Source of the DNA: Bacteroidia bacterium
GTDB taxonomy: Bacteria; Bacteroidota; Bacteroidia; 2-12-FULL-35-15
Assembly (NCBI GenBank): GCA_030654175.1
Contig: JAURXZ010000003.1
Span: 35,816-99,815, forward strand
Direction: 5' to 3'
DNA length: 64,000 nucleotides
Both the position numbers and the translations under genes were made by a program. Below the pieces are notes generated by a model, which was not told the DNA's origin, did no database searches, and saw only the letters and a list, made by a program, of their open reading frames with translations. Shown here in pieces: positions 62,992 through 64,000 of this stretch (positions within the stretch are counted from its first letter, which is position 1; each line of letters opens with the position of its first letter).

Positions 62992-64000
62992 ATGAAAACA
63001 ACTACTCGGATTTTACTAATTATAGCCCTACTTTCCTTTGGTAAAGTGGGCTTTGCCCAGTTGCGCGGCATTAATTACCAGGCAGTTGTTATTGATGAAA
63101 ATGGAAAAGAAGTAGCCGGTATGAACCTGAATGGACAAGCTGAAAACAACAAAACCATTGGAATTCGTTTTTCAATATTAAGCGGAAGCACCACCGGGCC
63201 ATTGCTTTATGAGGAAACACATTCAACCAATACCGATCAACATGGTTTGTTTTCGTTGATAATAGGCGATGGAACAGTTAGCAATTCAGGCCAATATCAA
63301 TTTCTTATTGATATTCCATGGTCAACTGCCAATCAATTTTTAAAAGTTGAAATAGCGATTAAAAATGATGGCGATTTTAAATTGATGAGCAATCAACAGT
63401 TCATGGCAGTACCTTATGCTTTTTATGCTTTAAATTCTGATACCGCAGTTTTTGCCTTCAACTCCGATACGGCAGCTTTTTCCTTTCAATCTGATACAGC
63501 ATTTTATGCCCTTGGAGCCCCCTCAAACATCCACTCACTTTTTGCCAAATATTTTAATATTGACAGTCTATTTGTAAACTATACAAATGTCGATTCACTC
63601 TTTGCGAATTACATAAACACCGATAGCCTGTTTGCCACCTATGCAAACATTGATTCACTATTTGCTAATTACATAAATGCCGATAGTCTGTTTGCTAACT
63701 ATACAAAAATTGATTCACTATTTGCTAATTACATAAGTGCCGATAGTCTGTTCGCTAACTATGCAAACATCGATTCACTCTTTGCTAATTACATCAATGC
63801 CGATAGTCTGTTCGCAAACTATGCAAACATCGATTCACTATTTGCTAATTACATAAATACAGATAGCCTGTTCGCTAACTATACAAACATCGATTCACTA
63901 TTTGCTAATTACATAAATGTGGACAGCCTGTTTGCTAATTATGCAAATATCGATTCACTATTTGCTAATTATATAAATGTGGATAGCCTTTTTGCCAACT
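62992..64000 (+). CDS. Secreted repeat protein (tail-fibre/adhesin-like), 5' part
   Basis: 336 residues seen; the gene leaves the window. Signal peptide (MKTTTRILLIIALLSFGKVGFA). An N-terminal domain (about 23-140) has LRGINYQAVVIDENGKEVAG and LYEETHSTNTDQHGLFSLIIG, the start domain seen in Bacteroidota tail-fibre-like proteins. A 9-residue repeat zone follows (NSDTAVFAF, NSDTAAFSF, QSDTAFYAL), then from residue 181 a long 10-residue tandem array (DSLFANYINA type). Likely an extracellular fibrous stalk; the C-terminal domain, possibly a chaperone-of-endosialidase or T9SS sorting domain, is not visible. Confidence 0.8.
   Translation, partial: MKTTTRILLIIALLSFGKVGFAQLRGINYQAVVIDENGKEVAGMNLNGQAENNKTIGIRFSILSGSTTGPLLYEETHSTNTDQHGLFSLIIGDGTVSNSGQYQFLIDIPWSTANQFLKVEIAIKNDGDFKLMSNQQFMAVPYAFYALNSDTAVFAFNSDTAAFSFQSDTAFYALGAPSNIHSLFAKYFNIDSLFVNYTNVDSLFANYINTDSLFATYANIDSLFANYINADSLFANYTKIDSLFANYISADSLFANYANIDSLFANYINADSLFANYANIDSLFANYINTDSLFANYTNIDSLFANYINVDSLFANYANIDSLFANYINVDSLFAN
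63532..64000 (+). repeat. 30-base (60-base higher-order) coding tandem repeat
   Basis: From 63532 at least 15 units of 30 bases encode DSLFANY plus three variable residues. Odd and even units alternate (ending INA/INT/INV and ANI/TNI), making a 60-base super-repeat. Confidence 0.92.

Noticed and set aside
63532..64000. Regular 30/60-base repeat array as a CRISPR
   Set aside because: It has no unique spacers, the units are contiguous, and it lies in an open reading frame with a signal peptide upstream.

Overview
The window reads as a chromosomal segment of a Bacteroidota bacterium. The signs are the AT-rich sequence, a mostly monocistronic layout, sigma-ABfr type promoters (TTTG, 17-21 bases, then TAnnTTTG), few Shine-Dalgarno sites, and family content typical of the phylum: DUF5683 behind ParAB, PD40/OmpA proteins, DUF2851, a GH3-like enzyme, DUF1987/SiaC beside a TPR-SpoIIE phosphatase, a tandem D-Ala-D-Ala ligase, and a TamB-like giant. 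No rRNA or tRNA gene was recognised. One SRP RNA is present.

Layout. 1-2305: a TPR protein and a PD40 (OmpA-like) protein on the minus strand. 2452-6844: a Tet-type MFS pump, a DUF885 lipoprotein and an M42 peptidase. 7030-12342: an accessory island with a tyrosine recombinase, then two orphan Rhs C-terminal tips facing each other. Each tip carries a different predicted effector domain and a small membrane or lipoprotein gene behind it. The tips lie inside a ~0.4 kb near-identical inverted repeat that encloses 3.4 kb of debris, including a decapitated XRE regulator. 12533-20352: GH3, LysE, an RsmI-like methylase, LMW-PTP and PyrF, then a scattered phenylacetate-type set (PaaY-like, 3-oxoadipyl-CoA-type thiolase, PaaI-like) interrupted by an S23/four-helix-bundle gene. 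20535-34527: SerC, a thioredoxin-like protein, an FMN reductase, an MBL hydrolase, ParA-ParB-DUF5683, several Bacteroidota proteins of unknown function, a K+ channel, an RmlD-like reductase, and a SpoIIE/SiaC pair. 34800-59262: housekeeping genes (GT2, ffs, fsa, YciO-like, ilvE, tsaD, TamB, ribBA, rdgB, double Ddl, coaE, nnr, pnp, rpsO). 59671-64000: a second PD40-OmpA protein, a beta-barrel protein, and a secreted protein with a 10-residue tandem repeat that runs off the end.

The most striking genome-scale feature is a set of short interspersed repeat families. They fill the intergenic spaces (for example aaatcaccaaatc, gttgaaagtt, taatgac and cctaaatcc motifs, plus palindromic aacagggtttgaaaccctgtt and catttcgagcttgtcgag types). 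In at least three and perhaps five places the same kind of sequence sits in frame inside conserved genes (ddl, SpoIIE phosphatase, tsaD, probably rdgB and the DUF5683 gene). The Rhs inverted-repeat island and these coding repeat insertions are the two items most worth following up.

All calls are by eye from motifs and family knowledge. No database search was run.
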